Positions 49,825 through 60,168 are shown, counted from the first letter of the stretch. The stretch is 64,000 bases of DNA from Scopulibacillus darangshiensis (GCF_004341035.1 NZ_SLXK01000012.1:1-64000), one strand, 5' to 3'. Translations and numbers: made by a program. Notes: generated from the letters alone by a model not told the origin.

Positions 49825-51039
49825 ATGCTAAAAGGAAAAAAAATTGTTCTTTGCGTAACAGGAGGGATTGCAGCTTATAAGGCGGCAACATTAACAAGTC
49901 TATTAAAAAAAGCAGGCTGCATGATCGATGTTGTCATGACTTCGTCTGCCAAACAATTTGTTGGACCGTCAACATTTCAAGCCTTATCGAGAAGGCCGGT
50001 CCATGATGATCTATTTACCGAGAAGGACCCTGAACAAATTGCCCATATTGACTTAGCTGATAAAGCCGATTTAATTCTTGTTGCGCCTGCTACAGCAAAC
50101 ACAATAGGAAAAATGGCAAACGGGCTCGCCAATGACATTGTTACGACAACTGTTTTGGCATCCAAAGCACCCGTATGGGTCGCCCCGGCAATGAACGTTA
50201 ATATGTATCATCATCCATCCGTTCAAAAGAACCTCCTGACTTTACGGGACATGGGATATCGCATCATCGAACCAGGGTCCGGTCCGCTTGCTTGCGGCTG
50301 GGTAGGCAAGGGGAGGCTAAGTGAGCCTGAAGATATCTTTGCTGCATTAAAATTGTTTTTCACGGATGATGACATGCAACCGCTTAAAGGAAAATGTGTT
50401 CTCGTTACCGCTGGTCCAACAAGGGAAGGTGTGGATCCGGTCCGTTATTTTACCAACTATTCATCAGGTAAAATGGGCTATGCTGTTGCGAGGGCAGCAC
50501 ACGCTGCAGGTGCGGAGGTTATTCTCGTGTCAGGACCGACAAGCCTTAAACCACCTGAAGGGGTTGAACTTGTGAATGTTATTTCAGCAAACGAGATGTA
50601 CGAACAGGTGATGAATCGATTTGATAATGTCGATGCCGTTATTAAATCAGCGGCTGTTGCGGATTATCGCCCTAAGGTTATTAATGATCATAAAATTAAA
50701 AAGGCTGATAGCGAAATGATTGTTAAAATGGTCCGTAATCCCGATATTTTAGCTGAATTAGGATCGAAGAAGCAAGACCAAATTCTCATTGGTTTTGCAG
50801 CGGAATCTGAAAATATTGACGAGTATGCAAAAAAGAAGCTCGAAAAGAAAAGGCTGGATTTGATCGTAGCTAATAATATCCTTGAGGATCACTCAGGGTT
50901 TGATTCAGATACAAACCATGTGACATTCTTTTTTCCGAACGGCACGGAAAAGGACTTTGAACTCATGTCCAAGGAGGATGTTGCAAGACAGCTCTGTTCC
51001 TCTCTTGCCTCTATGTTTGAAAAGAGAGCTAAGCAATGA
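49825..51039 (+). CDS. coaBC: Bifunctional phosphopantothenoylcysteine decarboxylase/synthetase
   Basis: Two consecutive steps of CoA synthesis. The N-terminal CoaC domain binds FMN (VTGGIAAYKAATL, HIDLADKADLILVAPATAN, the Asn-Val-Asn-Met-Tyr motif and LACGWVGKGRL near residue 156). The C-terminal CoaB domain starts near residue 190 (VLVTAGPTREGVDPVRYFTN, SSGKMGYAVA) and ends with VTFFFPNG. It has 404 residues and a 4-bp overlap with priA. Confidence 0.95.
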   Translation: MLKGKKIVLCVTGGIAAYKAATLTSLLKKAGCMIDVVMTSSAKQFVGPSTFQALSRRPVHDDLFTEKDPEQIAHIDLADKADLILVAPATANTIGKMANGLANDIVTTTVLASKAPVWVAPAMNVNMYHHPSVQKNLLTLRDMGYRIIEPGSGPLACGWVGKGRLSEPEDIFAALKLFFTDDDMQPLKGKCVLVTAGPTREGVDPVRYFTNYSSGKMGYAVARAAHAAGAEVILVSGPTSLKPPEGVELVNVISANEMYEQVMNRFDNVDAVIKSAAVADYRPKVINDHKIKKADSEMIVKMVRNPDILAELGSKKQDQILIGFAAESENIDEYAKKKLEKKRLDLIVANNILEDHSGFDSDTNHVTFFFPNGTEKDFELMSKEDVARQLCSSLASMFEKRAKQ

Positions 51040-53459
51040 TTGCTAAAGTTATCGTCGATGTGCCTGTCAGTCAGACGGATAGGCCATTTGATTACCTTAT
51101 TCCGGATGACTTGGAGCCGGTGGTTGAACCGGGGATGCGTGTCGTTGTACCATTCGGTCCCAGGAAGCTGCTCGGCTTTGTTGTGGGGAAAGAACAGCAC
51201 TCAGAATTGAAAAAAATAAAGCCGATTGAATCCGTGGTTGACCATACACCGGTATTAACAGATGAATTGCTGGAGCTCGGCTCTTGGCTTTCTGAAACAG
51301 CCCTTTGTTTTACCGTATCGGCTTACTTGGCCATGCTGCCCGCTGTGATGAAAGCGAATTATAAGAAATATATTTCGGTCGCGGATGACAAAGCCCTTCA
51401 AGAAAATTATCCAGGGGTTTATGATTTTATGACCAAACAGCAAAAACCCGTTGAATGGGAGTCAATTGTCAAGAACCAGCCTTCATATTTGAAGGACCTT
51501 CAAAATGGGATAAAAAAGGGTTGGCTTTCGGTTGAACAGAAGGTTGAGGACAAACGGAAGGAAAAGCGTGTTAAGATGATCTCCCCTGCCGATTATATTA
51601 ACTTGCACAAAGCGTTAGAAGACATGGACAAGCGGGCTGAAAAACAAAAAAAGGTTCTTCGTTTTTTTCTTAATAGAAGCCAGAATGAACCCGCTGTCCT
51701 GTCAGAACTGTTAAAGGAATTAGGTGTCAGCAGGCCATCGGTAAAGGGGTTGGTTGACAAGGGCTATTTAATTGAGCAAGAAGTTGAACAATTCAGGGAT
51801 GCCTATGCAAGGTCTGATATCAAACCCACTTCAGCCCTGACATTAACAGACGAACAGGAAGAAGTGCTTAAGCCTATTGAGGAAGATATTGCATCTGGGC
51901 ATCATCACGTCTATTTGTGTCACGGGGTAACCGGGAGCGGGAAAACTGAAATTTATCTTCAAGCGATAGAAAAGGTTATAAATATGGGGAAAGAGGCAAT
52001 TGTTCTCGTTCCGGAAATCGCCCTTACCCCGCAAATGGTCCACCGCTTTAAAGGCCGGTTTGGCTCCGAAGTCGCTGTTATGCACAGCGGTCTTAACAAG
52101 GGTGAAAAATATGATGAATGGCGAAAGATCCATACCGGGAAAGTCAGGGTCGTTGTCGGTGCGAGATCTGCTGTGTTCGCGCCATTTAAAAATCTAGGCA
52201 TTATTATCATTGATGAAGAACATGAAACAAGTTATAAGCAAGAAGAGAATCCAAGATACCATGCAAGGGATGTCGCTATTTTCCGCGGGACATTTCACAA
52301 TTGCCCTGTTGTGCTTGGGAGCGCTACACCGGCATTGGAATCATTTGCCCGTGCCCAAAAGGGGGTTTACCGGTTGGCTTCGCTTGCAAAACGCATTAAT
52401 AATCAATCCATGCCTGAAGTTATGATGATTGATATGCGTGAAGAAATAAGGAACGGCAACCGCTCAATGTTTTCAAAGGTCCTGCATGATAAACTCCTTG
52501 ACAGGCTAGATAAGAGTGAGCAAAGTGTCTTGTTTTTAAATCGGAGAGGCTATTCCACTTTTGTTATGTGCCGGGATTGCGGCCATGTCATTCAATGCCC
52601 GCATTGTGACATTTCCCTTACTTATCATAGGCGCCATGCTGAGCTTAAATGCCATTATTGCGGGTATCAGGAATCACTTCCGAATAGCTGCCCGTCATGT
52701 CAAAGTGAGCATATCCGCTATTTCGGGTCAGGGACGCAAAAAGTCGAAGAGGCCCTAACCCGCATGATCCCCGAAGCTCGAGTCCTGCGAATGGATGTTG
52801 ACACGACCAGGAGGAAAGGAAGTCATGAAAAGCTTTTAAAAGCATTCGGTGATGGGAAGGCTGATATTTTACTAGGCACACAAATGATTGCGAAGGGTCT
52901 GGATTTTCCAAATGTAACGCTAGTCGGAGTACTTGCTGCCGATACAATGCTGCACCTGCCGGATTTTCGTGCATCGGAAAAAACATTTCAGCTTCTTACC
53001 CAAGTCAGCGGCAGAGCCGGACGCCATGAGAAGAAAGGTGAAGTTGTTGTCCAGAGCTATACACCTGACCATTACGCCATTGTCCATGCCGGGAACCATG
53101 ACTATAACGGATTTTATAATCAGGAAATGAGAGAAAGGCAGTCACACCGATACCCACCATATTATTTTTTGGCATTAGTTACAGTATCACACACTGAGTT
53201 TCCAAAAGTCGTCGATGTCACTGAAAGTATTACCAATGTTTTGAAACAATCACTGACGCAAACAGCACAAATTCTTGGCCCTGTCGCTCCGCCGATTCCC
53301 AGGATCAAGGATAGATATCGTTACCAGTGCATGATAAAATATAAAAATGAACCAAACCTGCTTAACGTATTGAATAAAATCCAATCGCATTATCAAGAAG
53401 CTTTTACAAAGGATAATCTGCACATTTCAATAGATGTTAACCCTTTTATTTTAATGTAA
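51036..53459 (+). CDS. priA: Primosomal protein N' (replication restart helicase PriA)
   Basis: 3'-5' helicase that reloads the replisome at stalled forks. The 807 residues have an N-terminal DNA-binding domain, Walker A HGVTGSGKTEIYLQAI near residue 296, Walker B IIIDEEHETSYKQEE, and zinc-binding cysteines in CRDCGHVIQCPHCD, CHYCGYQ and CPSC. The helicase C domain contains DILLGTQMIAKGLDFPNVTLV. It is followed by fmt after 34 bp; def, which lies between them in B. subtilis, is absent. Confidence 0.96.
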   Translation: MIAKVIVDVPVSQTDRPFDYLIPDDLEPVVEPGMRVVVPFGPRKLLGFVVGKEQHSELKKIKPIESVVDHTPVLTDELLELGSWLSETALCFTVSAYLAMLPAVMKANYKKYISVADDKALQENYPGVYDFMTKQQKPVEWESIVKNQPSYLKDLQNGIKKGWLSVEQKVEDKRKEKRVKMISPADYINLHKALEDMDKRAEKQKKVLRFFLNRSQNEPAVLSELLKELGVSRPSVKGLVDKGYLIEQEVEQFRDAYARSDIKPTSALTLTDEQEEVLKPIEEDIASGHHHVYLCHGVTGSGKTEIYLQAIEKVINMGKEAIVLVPEIALTPQMVHRFKGRFGSEVAVMHSGLNKGEKYDEWRKIHTGKVRVVVGARSAVFAPFKNLGIIIIDEEHETSYKQEENPRYHARDVAIFRGTFHNCPVVLGSATPALESFARAQKGVYRLASLAKRINNQSMPEVMMIDMREEIRNGNRSMFSKVLHDKLLDRLDKSEQSVLFLNRRGYSTFVMCRDCGHVIQCPHCDISLTYHRRHAELKCHYCGYQESLPNSCPSCQSEHIRYFGSGTQKVEEALTRMIPEARVLRMDVDTTRRKGSHEKLLKAFGDGKADILLGTQMIAKGLDFPNVTLVGVLAADTMLHLPDFRASEKTFQLLTQVSGRAGRHEKKGEVVVQSYTPDHYAIVHAGNHDYNGFYNQEMRERQSHRYPPYYFLALVTVSHTEFPKVVDVTESITNVLKQSLTQTAQILGPVAPPIPRIKDRYRYQCMIKYKNEPNLLNVLNKIQSHYQEAFTKDNLHISIDVNPFILM

Positions 53460-53493
53460 AAAACGGGGCTCTCCCCCTATAGAGGATGATTAG

Positions 53494-54435
53494 ATGAATG
53501 TTGTTTTTATGGGAACACCCGATTTTTCGGTAGCAATTTTGCAGCGGCTCATTGACGATGGGCATGCTGTGCAGGCGGTTGTGACTCAGCCGGATCGTCC
53601 AAAGGGCAGAAAAAAACAGCTCACAGCGCCGCCTGTAAAAGAGTTAGCGTTAAAGTATGATTTGCCGGTTTTGCAGCCGGAAAAGGTCCGTTTGCCTGAG
53701 GTTGTTGAGGACATCCTTTCATATCATCCGGATCTAATTGTTACCGCAGCCTACGGACAGATTTTACCCGAATCACTCTTGAAAGTGCCAAAACTTGGCT
53801 GTATTAATGTCCATGCCTCACTGCTTCCCAAATATCGCGGCGGTGCTCCAATCCATCAAGCCATTATTGATGGGGAAGATGTGAGCGGCATTACCATCAT
53901 GTATATGGTGAAGGCTCTGGATGCGGGGGATATGCTGACTCAGGTTAAAGTCCCGATTTCAGAGGACGATACAGTTGGCAGTCTTCATGACAAATTAAGC
54001 CTAGCGGGGGCAGAATTACTATCTGAAACACTGCCGGCGATAGAAAAGGGTCAAATAACGGCGACGCCTCAAAATGATGATGAAGCAACTTATGCACCGA
54101 CCATTCAGCGCAAAAATGAGGAAATTCATTGGGATAAAACCGGTGAAGACATATATAACCAAATACGGGGGCTCAATCCTTTTCCCGGAGCCTTTACAGT
54201 TTTTGGGGGCAAAGTGATGAAGTTATGGCGGACGGAAAAAGTGAAAGTAAAAAAACTGGCTGATCCTGGCACGGTGATCTATATAGAAAAGGATGGCTTT
54301 GTTATCGCAACAGGGAATGGAACTGCAGTTAAAGTCACTGAATGCCAGCCGGCAGGCAAAAAGAGAATGTCAGCTGCACAGTTTTTGCTGGGCGGCGGCA
54401 TTGAAACTGGAGAAAAGTTGGGTAACCCATTATGA
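53494..54435 (+). CDS. fmt: Methionyl-tRNA formyltransferase
   Basis: Formylates Met-tRNA(fMet) with 10-formyl-tetrahydrofolate. The 313 residues begin VVFMGTPDFSVAIL and carry CINVHASLLPKYRGGAPIH, with the catalytic Asn-His, and VDxxDT-like GITIMYMVKALDAGDML. The C-terminal RNA-binding domain starts near residue 208. The stop overlaps rsmB by 4 bp. Confidence 0.96.
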   Translation: MNVVFMGTPDFSVAILQRLIDDGHAVQAVVTQPDRPKGRKKQLTAPPVKELALKYDLPVLQPEKVRLPEVVEDILSYHPDLIVTAAYGQILPESLLKVPKLGCINVHASLLPKYRGGAPIHQAIIDGEDVSGITIMYMVKALDAGDMLTQVKVPISEDDTVGSLHDKLSLAGAELLSETLPAIEKGQITATPQNDDEATYAPTIQRKNEEIHWDKTGEDIYNQIRGLNPFPGAFTVFGGKVMKLWRTEKVKVKKLADPGTVIYIEKDGFVIATGNGTAVKVTECQPAGKKRMSAAQFLLGGGIETGEKLGNPL

Positions 54436-55778
54436 AGCGAACCGCAAGGGAGACGGCGCTTGATATACTGTTAAAAATAGAAAAGCAGCATGCATACAGT
54501 CAGCTCGTTCTAAATGAAGCTCTAGAGCATTCGGAGTTGAACCAAAAGGATAAGGCGCTTTTGACTCAGCTTGTATATGGTGTCATTCAGCGAAAAATGA
54601 CTTTGAACTATTATTTGCAAACATACATAAAGCCGAACCGTAAAATAGAACCATGGGTTAGACAGCTGCTTTATTTATCGATCTATCAAAAGGCTTTTCT
54701 GACGAGAATACCTGATCATGCTATGGTTAATGAAGCGGTTAAAATCGCATCAAAAAGGGGTCATAAGGGCGTAGCAGGCTTTGTAAACGGCGTCCTTCGT
54801 CAGATGCTGAGACAAGGTCTCCCGGATTTATCGGCCATTCAGCCTAAAGATGAAAGATTAGCCTATCAATATAGCCATCCTCAATGGCTAATTAAGAGAT
54901 GGACCGAACACTTTGGTGAGAAGGCAGCGGGTCAAATCTGTGAGGCAAACAATCAACCGCCGCAAGCTACGATTAGGGTGAACCGATTAAAAACAGATGT
55001 TAACAGTTTGATTGATCGGCTTAGAAAAGAGGGCATTGAAGCTAAGCCCGGAAGCGTATCGCCTGATGCTGCTGTTATTTTAAGCGGTAATGCCGCGCGC
55101 ACCACAGCCTATCAGGAAGGTTATTTTACTATTCAAGATGAAAGCTCAATGCTTGTCGCTCCTGCTCTTGCACCGGAGCCTGGTATGAAGGTTTTGGATG
55201 CTTGCGCCGGGCCTGGAGGGAAAACGACACATCTAGCCGAATTAATGAATAATGAAGGGACAATTCACGCGTTAGATTTACATACACATAAAACAGGTCT
55301 GATCGATCAGCAGGTGAATCGTATTGGCGCGGCCATTGTGGAAACCCGTGCACTCGACGCAAGACATGCTGTAACGGTCTTTGGAGAAGCAACGTTTGAC
55401 CGTATATTAGTTGATGCCCCTTGTACAGGGTTTGGTGTTATTCGCCGTAAGCCCGAAATTAAATGGGAGAAGACGGAGGAGGATGTCCGCAATATCGCCA
55501 ATGTTCAAATGGCTATCCTGAGCCAGACTGCTCCTCTTCTTAAGTCAGGCGGAAAATTGATATACAGCACATGTACAATTGAACGAAATGAAAATCAGAC
55601 GGTTGTTCTTGACTTTTTGAAAAACCATCCGGAATTTGAATTAGACCCAGCTGTACAAAACCATGTTCCGGACCGTGTGATGGCGGAAGGTCTTTGGGAA
55701 GCTGAAGCGATGCTGCAAATACTCCCGTACCAATTTGAAACAGATGGCTTTTTTATTTCATGCATTAGAAGAAAATAG
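54432..55778 (+). CDS. rsmB: 16S rRNA (cytosine-967-C5)-methyltransferase RsmB
   Basis: The 448 residues combine an N-terminal NusB-like RNA-binding domain (ARETALDILLKIEKQHAYSQL) with a SAM methyltransferase (VLDACAGPGGKTTHLAEL near residue 255). The two catalytic cysteines lie in ILVDAPCTGFGVIRRKPE and YSTCTIERNENQ. rlmN, which follows rsmB in B. subtilis, is absent; prpC is next. Confidence 0.95.
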   Translation: MKRTARETALDILLKIEKQHAYSQLVLNEALEHSELNQKDKALLTQLVYGVIQRKMTLNYYLQTYIKPNRKIEPWVRQLLYLSIYQKAFLTRIPDHAMVNEAVKIASKRGHKGVAGFVNGVLRQMLRQGLPDLSAIQPKDERLAYQYSHPQWLIKRWTEHFGEKAAGQICEANNQPPQATIRVNRLKTDVNSLIDRLRKEGIEAKPGSVSPDAAVILSGNAARTTAYQEGYFTIQDESSMLVAPALAPEPGMKVLDACAGPGGKTTHLAELMNNEGTIHALDLHTHKTGLIDQQVNRIGAAIVETRALDARHAVTVFGEATFDRILVDAPCTGFGVIRRKPEIKWEKTEEDVRNIANVQMAILSQTAPLLKSGGKLIYSTCTIERNENQTVVLDFLKNHPEFELDPAVQNHVPDRVMAEGLWEAEAMLQILPYQFETDGFFISCIRRK

Positions 55779-55817
55779 CTGACAAAGCTGTCTGTTTAAT
55801 GTCATGGAGGTGACTAA

Positions 55818-56564
55818 ATGAAATCTGTTTTTAAAACGGATAAAGGCAAGGTTAGGTTCCATAATGAAGACAGCGGGGGCGTGTTCCCTCACTCGCGAAG
55901 ATTGCTTGCCGTGGTCGCTGATGGGATGGGCGGCCATCGCGCGGGTGATGTTGCCAGTCAAATGGCCATAAAATTTATTCAGGAAAAATGGGAAGACGTT
56001 GAGGGATTGCAAGAACAAAATGATGATGGCAAATGGCTGAACGATGTGATTTTGGCAGCAAATAAGCATCTTTTTAATCACTCAAACCAAAATGAAGAAT
56101 GCCGCGGTATGGGCACTACCATTGTGGCTGCTATATGTCAAAAGGATGTATTTGTTATCGGCCACGTTGGTGACAGCCGCATCTACTTTTTGCCGGCAGA
56201 AGGCGATTTCCTGCAAGTAACGGAGGATCATACGCTCGTTAATGAGTTTGTAAAATCAGGCCAATTATCTAAAGAAGATGCCGAGCTGCATCCCCAAAAA
56301 CATGTGATAATGAGAGCTTTGGGGACTGAGCAAGACATTGAGGTTGATACAAAAACCATCAAATGGGCTAGAGGCGCAAAAATCCTTTTATGTTCAGACG
56401 GTTTATCCAATAAATTATCTGATGAGGAGCTTAATAGCATCCTTAGCAGCGGTCAGACGTTAGACGAGCAGGCATCATTGATGATTGAAAAAGCGAATGC
56501 AGCCGGCGGTGATGATAATATCACGGTGACGATTATCGAAAATACCGATGGTGATGACTCATGA
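55818..56564 (+). CDS. prpC: PP2C-type protein phosphatase PrpC
   Basis: Mn/Mg-dependent Ser/Thr phosphatase opposing PrkC. The 248 residues contain the metal-binding motifs VRFHNEDSG, VVADGMGGHRAGDVAS, GMGTTIVAA, IGHVGDSRIYF, LLCSDGLSNKL and GGDDNITVTII. The start is ATG behind CATGGAGGTGAC. A 4-bp overlap couples it to prkC. Confidence 0.96.
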   Translation: MKSVFKTDKGKVRFHNEDSGGVFPHSRRLLAVVADGMGGHRAGDVASQMAIKFIQEKWEDVEGLQEQNDDGKWLNDVILAANKHLFNHSNQNEECRGMGTTIVAAICQKDVFVIGHVGDSRIYFLPAEGDFLQVTEDHTLVNEFVKSGQLSKEDAELHPQKHVIMRALGTEQDIEVDTKTIKWARGAKILLCSDGLSNKLSDEELNSILSSGQTLDEQASLMIEKANAAGGDDNITVTIIENTDGDDS

Positions 56565-58606
56565 TTGGCAAACGAATAAGCGGAAGATATCAGATTCTCT
56601 CCCGTCTTGGTGATGGAGGGATGGCGATTGTTTATAAGGCACAAGATTTGATATTAGATCGGCTAGTTGCAGTAAAGATCCTGCGGAGTGAATTTTCTAA
56701 CGACGACGATTTTATCCGGCGCTTTAGAAGAGAAGCGGAATCCGTGGCCAGCCTTTCGCATCCGAATATTGTGAGCATTTATGATATCGGTGAGGAAGAT
56801 GACTGTTATTTTATTGTGATGGAATACGTCGACGGTGTGACACTCAAGAAGTTTATCCAGGACACTGAACCTGTTCCTTTTGAGGATACTGTCTATATTC
56901 TAAAACAAATTGCTTTGGCGATTGGACATGCTCACGAGCGGGGAATTGTTCATAGGGATATTAAACCTCATAATATCCTGATCGACCACCATGACAATGT
57001 TAAAGTGACTGATTTTGGCATTGCGCTGGCTGTGACTTCCGCTACCATCACCTATACTAATGCGATACTTGGTTCTGCACATTATTTGTCGCCGGAACAG
57101 GCTAAGGGCGGTAAAGCTACGATAAAATCGGATATCTATGCTTTGGGGATTGTCATGTTCGAACTGTTAACAGGAAGATTGCCTTTTCCGGGTTCCTCAC
57201 CTGTAACGGTTGCTCTTAAGCACCTAAATGAACCAGTTCCATTTCCATCAGAATTTCGTCAGGATCTGCCTCAAAGTCTTGAAAACATTGTCATTAAATC
57301 AATGTCTAAGAATCCTGAGTATCGCTATGACAATATCAATGCTTTTTATAATGATTTAGATACAGCCTTGGATCCATCAAGACGGCATGAACCAAGATTA
57401 ATCTTGCCGGTTGATGAAGATGATGATAATGATGGTGAGAATACAAAAATAATACCGATCGTTGGCAGCGGATTAGCGGGTGACAATACAGATGACGGGG
57501 AGTCCGCCAAGACGACGAAAGATAATGGTGCAACAGCTTTATTAAACAAAAAGGATAAAAAAGAAAAAAAGAAAATGAAAAAAGGCAAGAAACTTTTTTG
57601 GATCATTTTTATTTTGATTCTTCTTTTAGGAGGTGCATCGGCCACCGCTTTCTATGTCATACCAAAAATATTTTATGTTAACAACGTCACAGTACCTGAT
57701 GTCACTGGCAAATCGTATGACGATGCGACGGATATTCTAAAAGAGCACCATTTATATGTCGATCGAAAAGAAAGACCAGATAAGGATGTTAAAGAGAATG
57801 ATGTTATTAAACAGGATCCTAAAGGCAAGACGAATGTGAAAGAAAATGCAACAATAACACTCTATGTCAGCACTGGACCGGAGAAGGTTAAGGTTGACGA
57901 TTATGTCGGATATGACAAAGATACTGTTAAAAGTCTCTTGGATGGTAATGATTATAAAAAAGTTGTCTATCGTGAGGAAACGTCAAGCGATGTTGCACCA
58001 GGTGAAATTATGAAGCAGAAGCCGGATGCGGGATCTGAGGTTGTGCCATCTGAGACGGTGTTGGAGCTGACATACAGCGCCGGCCCTCCTAAATCAACAG
58101 TGCCTGATTTAACAGGGATGACCAAGGATGAAGCCGAATCTGCTTTAAAGGACGTTGGGCTCAATGCCGATTTTAAAGAAGGCGACTATTCTGATGATGT
58201 TGAAAAAGATCATGTTTTAAAACAAAGTCCAGCCAATGGTGATACTGTCCAACAAGGGTCATCCGTTACGGTTTACCTTTCAAAAGGTAAGAAGCTTAAA
58301 CCGAAAGAGGTTACAAAGTCTATCACGGTCAAGGTCGATAATCAAAGACAAGAGCCCCCGGGAAATGACCGCGGAAAGGGCCATGGAAGAATGAAAGGTC
58401 CCGATAGGCAGCCGAGTCCAGTCCATGTTCAAATCGTCTATAGTGATGCCTCACATGATCATGATACATTTGTTGAAGAGGATATCACGGAAACGAAAAC
58501 ATATGATTTGAAAATGACAATTAACCCGAAAGAAAGCGCGCATTATAAGGTCATTGTCGATGGCCAGACGCAGCAGGAAGAAACGGTGAATTATGACCAA
58601 TCATAA
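56561..58606 (+). CDS. prkC: Ser/Thr protein kinase PrkC with PASTA domains
   Basis: Membrane kinase that senses muropeptides and acts in germination and cell-wall homeostasis. The kinase domain (about 1-270) has the Gly loop LGDGGMAIVYKA, the Lys of VAVKIL, HRDIKPHN and DFG. A Lys-rich juxtamembrane stretch and one membrane helix (about 346-370) precede three PASTA repeats (372-440, 441-509, 510-577) and a terminal Ig-like domain. That domain contains an inserted Gly/Arg/Lys-rich loop (GNDRGKGHGRMKG). It has 681 residues and overlaps the rsgA region. Confidence 0.95.
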   Translation: MIGKRISGRYQILSRLGDGGMAIVYKAQDLILDRLVAVKILRSEFSNDDDFIRRFRREAESVASLSHPNIVSIYDIGEEDDCYFIVMEYVDGVTLKKFIQDTEPVPFEDTVYILKQIALAIGHAHERGIVHRDIKPHNILIDHHDNVKVTDFGIALAVTSATITYTNAILGSAHYLSPEQAKGGKATIKSDIYALGIVMFELLTGRLPFPGSSPVTVALKHLNEPVPFPSEFRQDLPQSLENIVIKSMSKNPEYRYDNINAFYNDLDTALDPSRRHEPRLILPVDEDDDNDGENTKIIPIVGSGLAGDNTDDGESAKTTKDNGATALLNKKDKKEKKKMKKGKKLFWIIFILILLLGGASATAFYVIPKIFYVNNVTVPDVTGKSYDDATDILKEHHLYVDRKERPDKDVKENDVIKQDPKGKTNVKENATITLYVSTGPEKVKVDDYVGYDKDTVKSLLDGNDYKKVVYREETSSDVAPGEIMKQKPDAGSEVVPSETVLELTYSAGPPKSTVPDLTGMTKDEAESALKDVGLNADFKEGDYSDDVEKDHVLKQSPANGDTVQQGSSVTVYLSKGKKLKPKEVTKSITVKVDNQRQEPPGNDRGKGHGRMKGPDRQPSPVHVQIVYSDASHDHDTFVEEDITETKTYDLKMTINPKESAHYKVIVDGQTQQEETVNYDQS

Positions 58607-58625
58607 GACATGTAAGGATGATGTT

Positions 58626-59507
58626 ATGACGGAAGGGCGTATTATTAAAGCTTTGAGCGGGTTTTATTATGTGAAAACCGGCGATGAGGTATACCAGTGC
58701 AGGGGAAGGGGCAATTTTCGAAAAAAGAAAATCTCCCCATTGGTTGGCGATAAGGTCACATATGAAGCGGAAAATCCGACTGACGGTTATATTCTTAGCA
58801 TCGGAGAGCGAAGAAATGAACTCAATCGTCCGCCGATTGCGAATGTGGATCAGGCCATTTTGGTTTTTTCATCATTGGAACCTAATTTTGATGATCTTTT
58901 ATTGGATCGATTTCTCGTTCATATTGAATCACATGCGATTAATCCTTTAATTTGTATAACCAAACTTGATCTGGTGAATGAAGAGGAAAAAAATATGATT
59001 CTAGCCCATGCCGATTTATACCGGCGCATAGGCTATACTGTCTTGTTGACATCAAGTGAAACAGGCGAGGGCATAAATGTGCTGAGGCCATTCCTTGATG
59101 AGCATATCAGCGTTGTCGCCGGGCAGTCCGGCGTCGGCAAATCTTCACTGCTTAATGCCCTTGATACAACCTTCAACATTCTTACCGACAGCATTTCATC
59201 AAGTCTAGGCAGGGGGAAGCATACGACAAGACATGTTGAGCTGCTTCCCGTTGGAACAGGTTATGTTGCCGATACGCCGGGTTTTAGTTCTCTTGAATTT
59301 TCCAAAATTGAAGCTGATGAATTGGCTGGTTGTTTCCGTGAAATGGACAGGCTCAGTTCAGAGTGTAAATTTAGAGGCTGTACCCATTTAACAGAGCCGG
59401 GGTGTGCGGTGAAAGCTGGGCTTCAGGATGGCACCGTCAGCAAGTCAAGATACAGCCATTACAAACAATTTTATGATGAAATAAAAAGCAGAAAGAGGCG
59501 TTATTAA
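58626..59507 (+). CDS. rsgA: Ribosome small-subunit-dependent GTPase RsgA
   Basis: Circularly permuted GTPase that helps mature the 30S subunit. ATG 58626 behind AAGGATGATG gives 293 residues starting MTEGRIIKALSGFYYV; the in-frame ATG 58593 inside prkC is less likely. An OB-fold is followed by G4 ITKLDLV, G1 GQSGVGKSSLLNAL (near residue 171), G3 DTPGFSS and a zinc site with CKFRGCTHLTEPGCAVK. Confidence 0.95.
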   Translation: MTEGRIIKALSGFYYVKTGDEVYQCRGRGNFRKKKISPLVGDKVTYEAENPTDGYILSIGERRNELNRPPIANVDQAILVFSSLEPNFDDLLLDRFLVHIESHAINPLICITKLDLVNEEEKNMILAHADLYRRIGYTVLLTSSETGEGINVLRPFLDEHISVVAGQSGVGKSSLLNALDTTFNILTDSISSSLGRGKHTTRHVELLPVGTGYVADTPGFSSLEFSKIEADELAGCFREMDRLSSECKFRGCTHLTEPGCAVKAGLQDGTVSKSRYSHYKQFYDEIKSRKRRY

Positions 59508-59509
59508 AC

Positions 59510-60154
59510 ATGCGCATAGCACCTTCGATACTTGCCGCGGATTTTGCGAATCTTGAAAGTGAGATAAAGGATGTAGAAGCATCGGACATCGATTTATTGC
59601 ATATCGATGTCATGGATGGTCATTTCGTCCCAAACATAACAATGGGATCGAATGTTGTCGGGGCTCTGCGCCCTTTAACGGACTGCGAGCTAGATGTCCA
59701 CCTCATGATCGAAAATCCTGATCAATATATTTCAGATTTTGCCGATGCGGGGGCAGATATGATCTCCGTACATGTTGAGACTTGTCCTCATTTGCACAGA
59801 ACGATTCAGCTAATCAAAGAGAAGAACATTAAAGCAGGCGTGGCGTTAAATCCTGCTACACCTATTGAAATCATTGAACCGATTATTCAAGATCTGGATT
59901 TTATATTAATTATGACGGTGAATCCGGGATTCGGCGGCCAGGTTTTTATTGAATCAATGCTTGGGAAAATTCGAAAGGCTAAATCGCTGATAGATGAACG
60001 GGGGCTCGAAATCGCCATCGAGGTTGACGGCGGCATTAATGAGGATACCCTGGGATTATGCCGGAAAGCAGGTGCCGAGTTGTTTGTTGCCGGTTCAAGC
60101 ATTTTCGGACAAAGCAATCGCTCCATTGCTATTGATAAACTTCGTGGTGTATAA
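59510..60154 (+). CDS. rpe: Ribulose-phosphate 3-epimerase
   Basis: Pentose phosphate pathway enzyme. The 214-residue barrel has the metal and catalytic segments LHIDVMDGHFVPNITMG, DVHLMIENP, MTVNPGFGGQVFI and AIEVDGGINEDT. The ATG begins two bases after the rsgA stop. Confidence 0.96.
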   Translation: MRIAPSILAADFANLESEIKDVEASDIDLLHIDVMDGHFVPNITMGSNVVGALRPLTDCELDVHLMIENPDQYISDFADAGADMISVHVETCPHLHRTIQLIKEKNIKAGVALNPATPIEIIEPIIQDLDFILIMTVNPGFGGQVFIESMLGKIRKAKSLIDERGLEIAIEVDGGINEDTLGLCRKAGAELFVAGSSIFGQSNRSIAIDKLRGV

Positions 60155-60168
60155 TACGTGAGGACACT

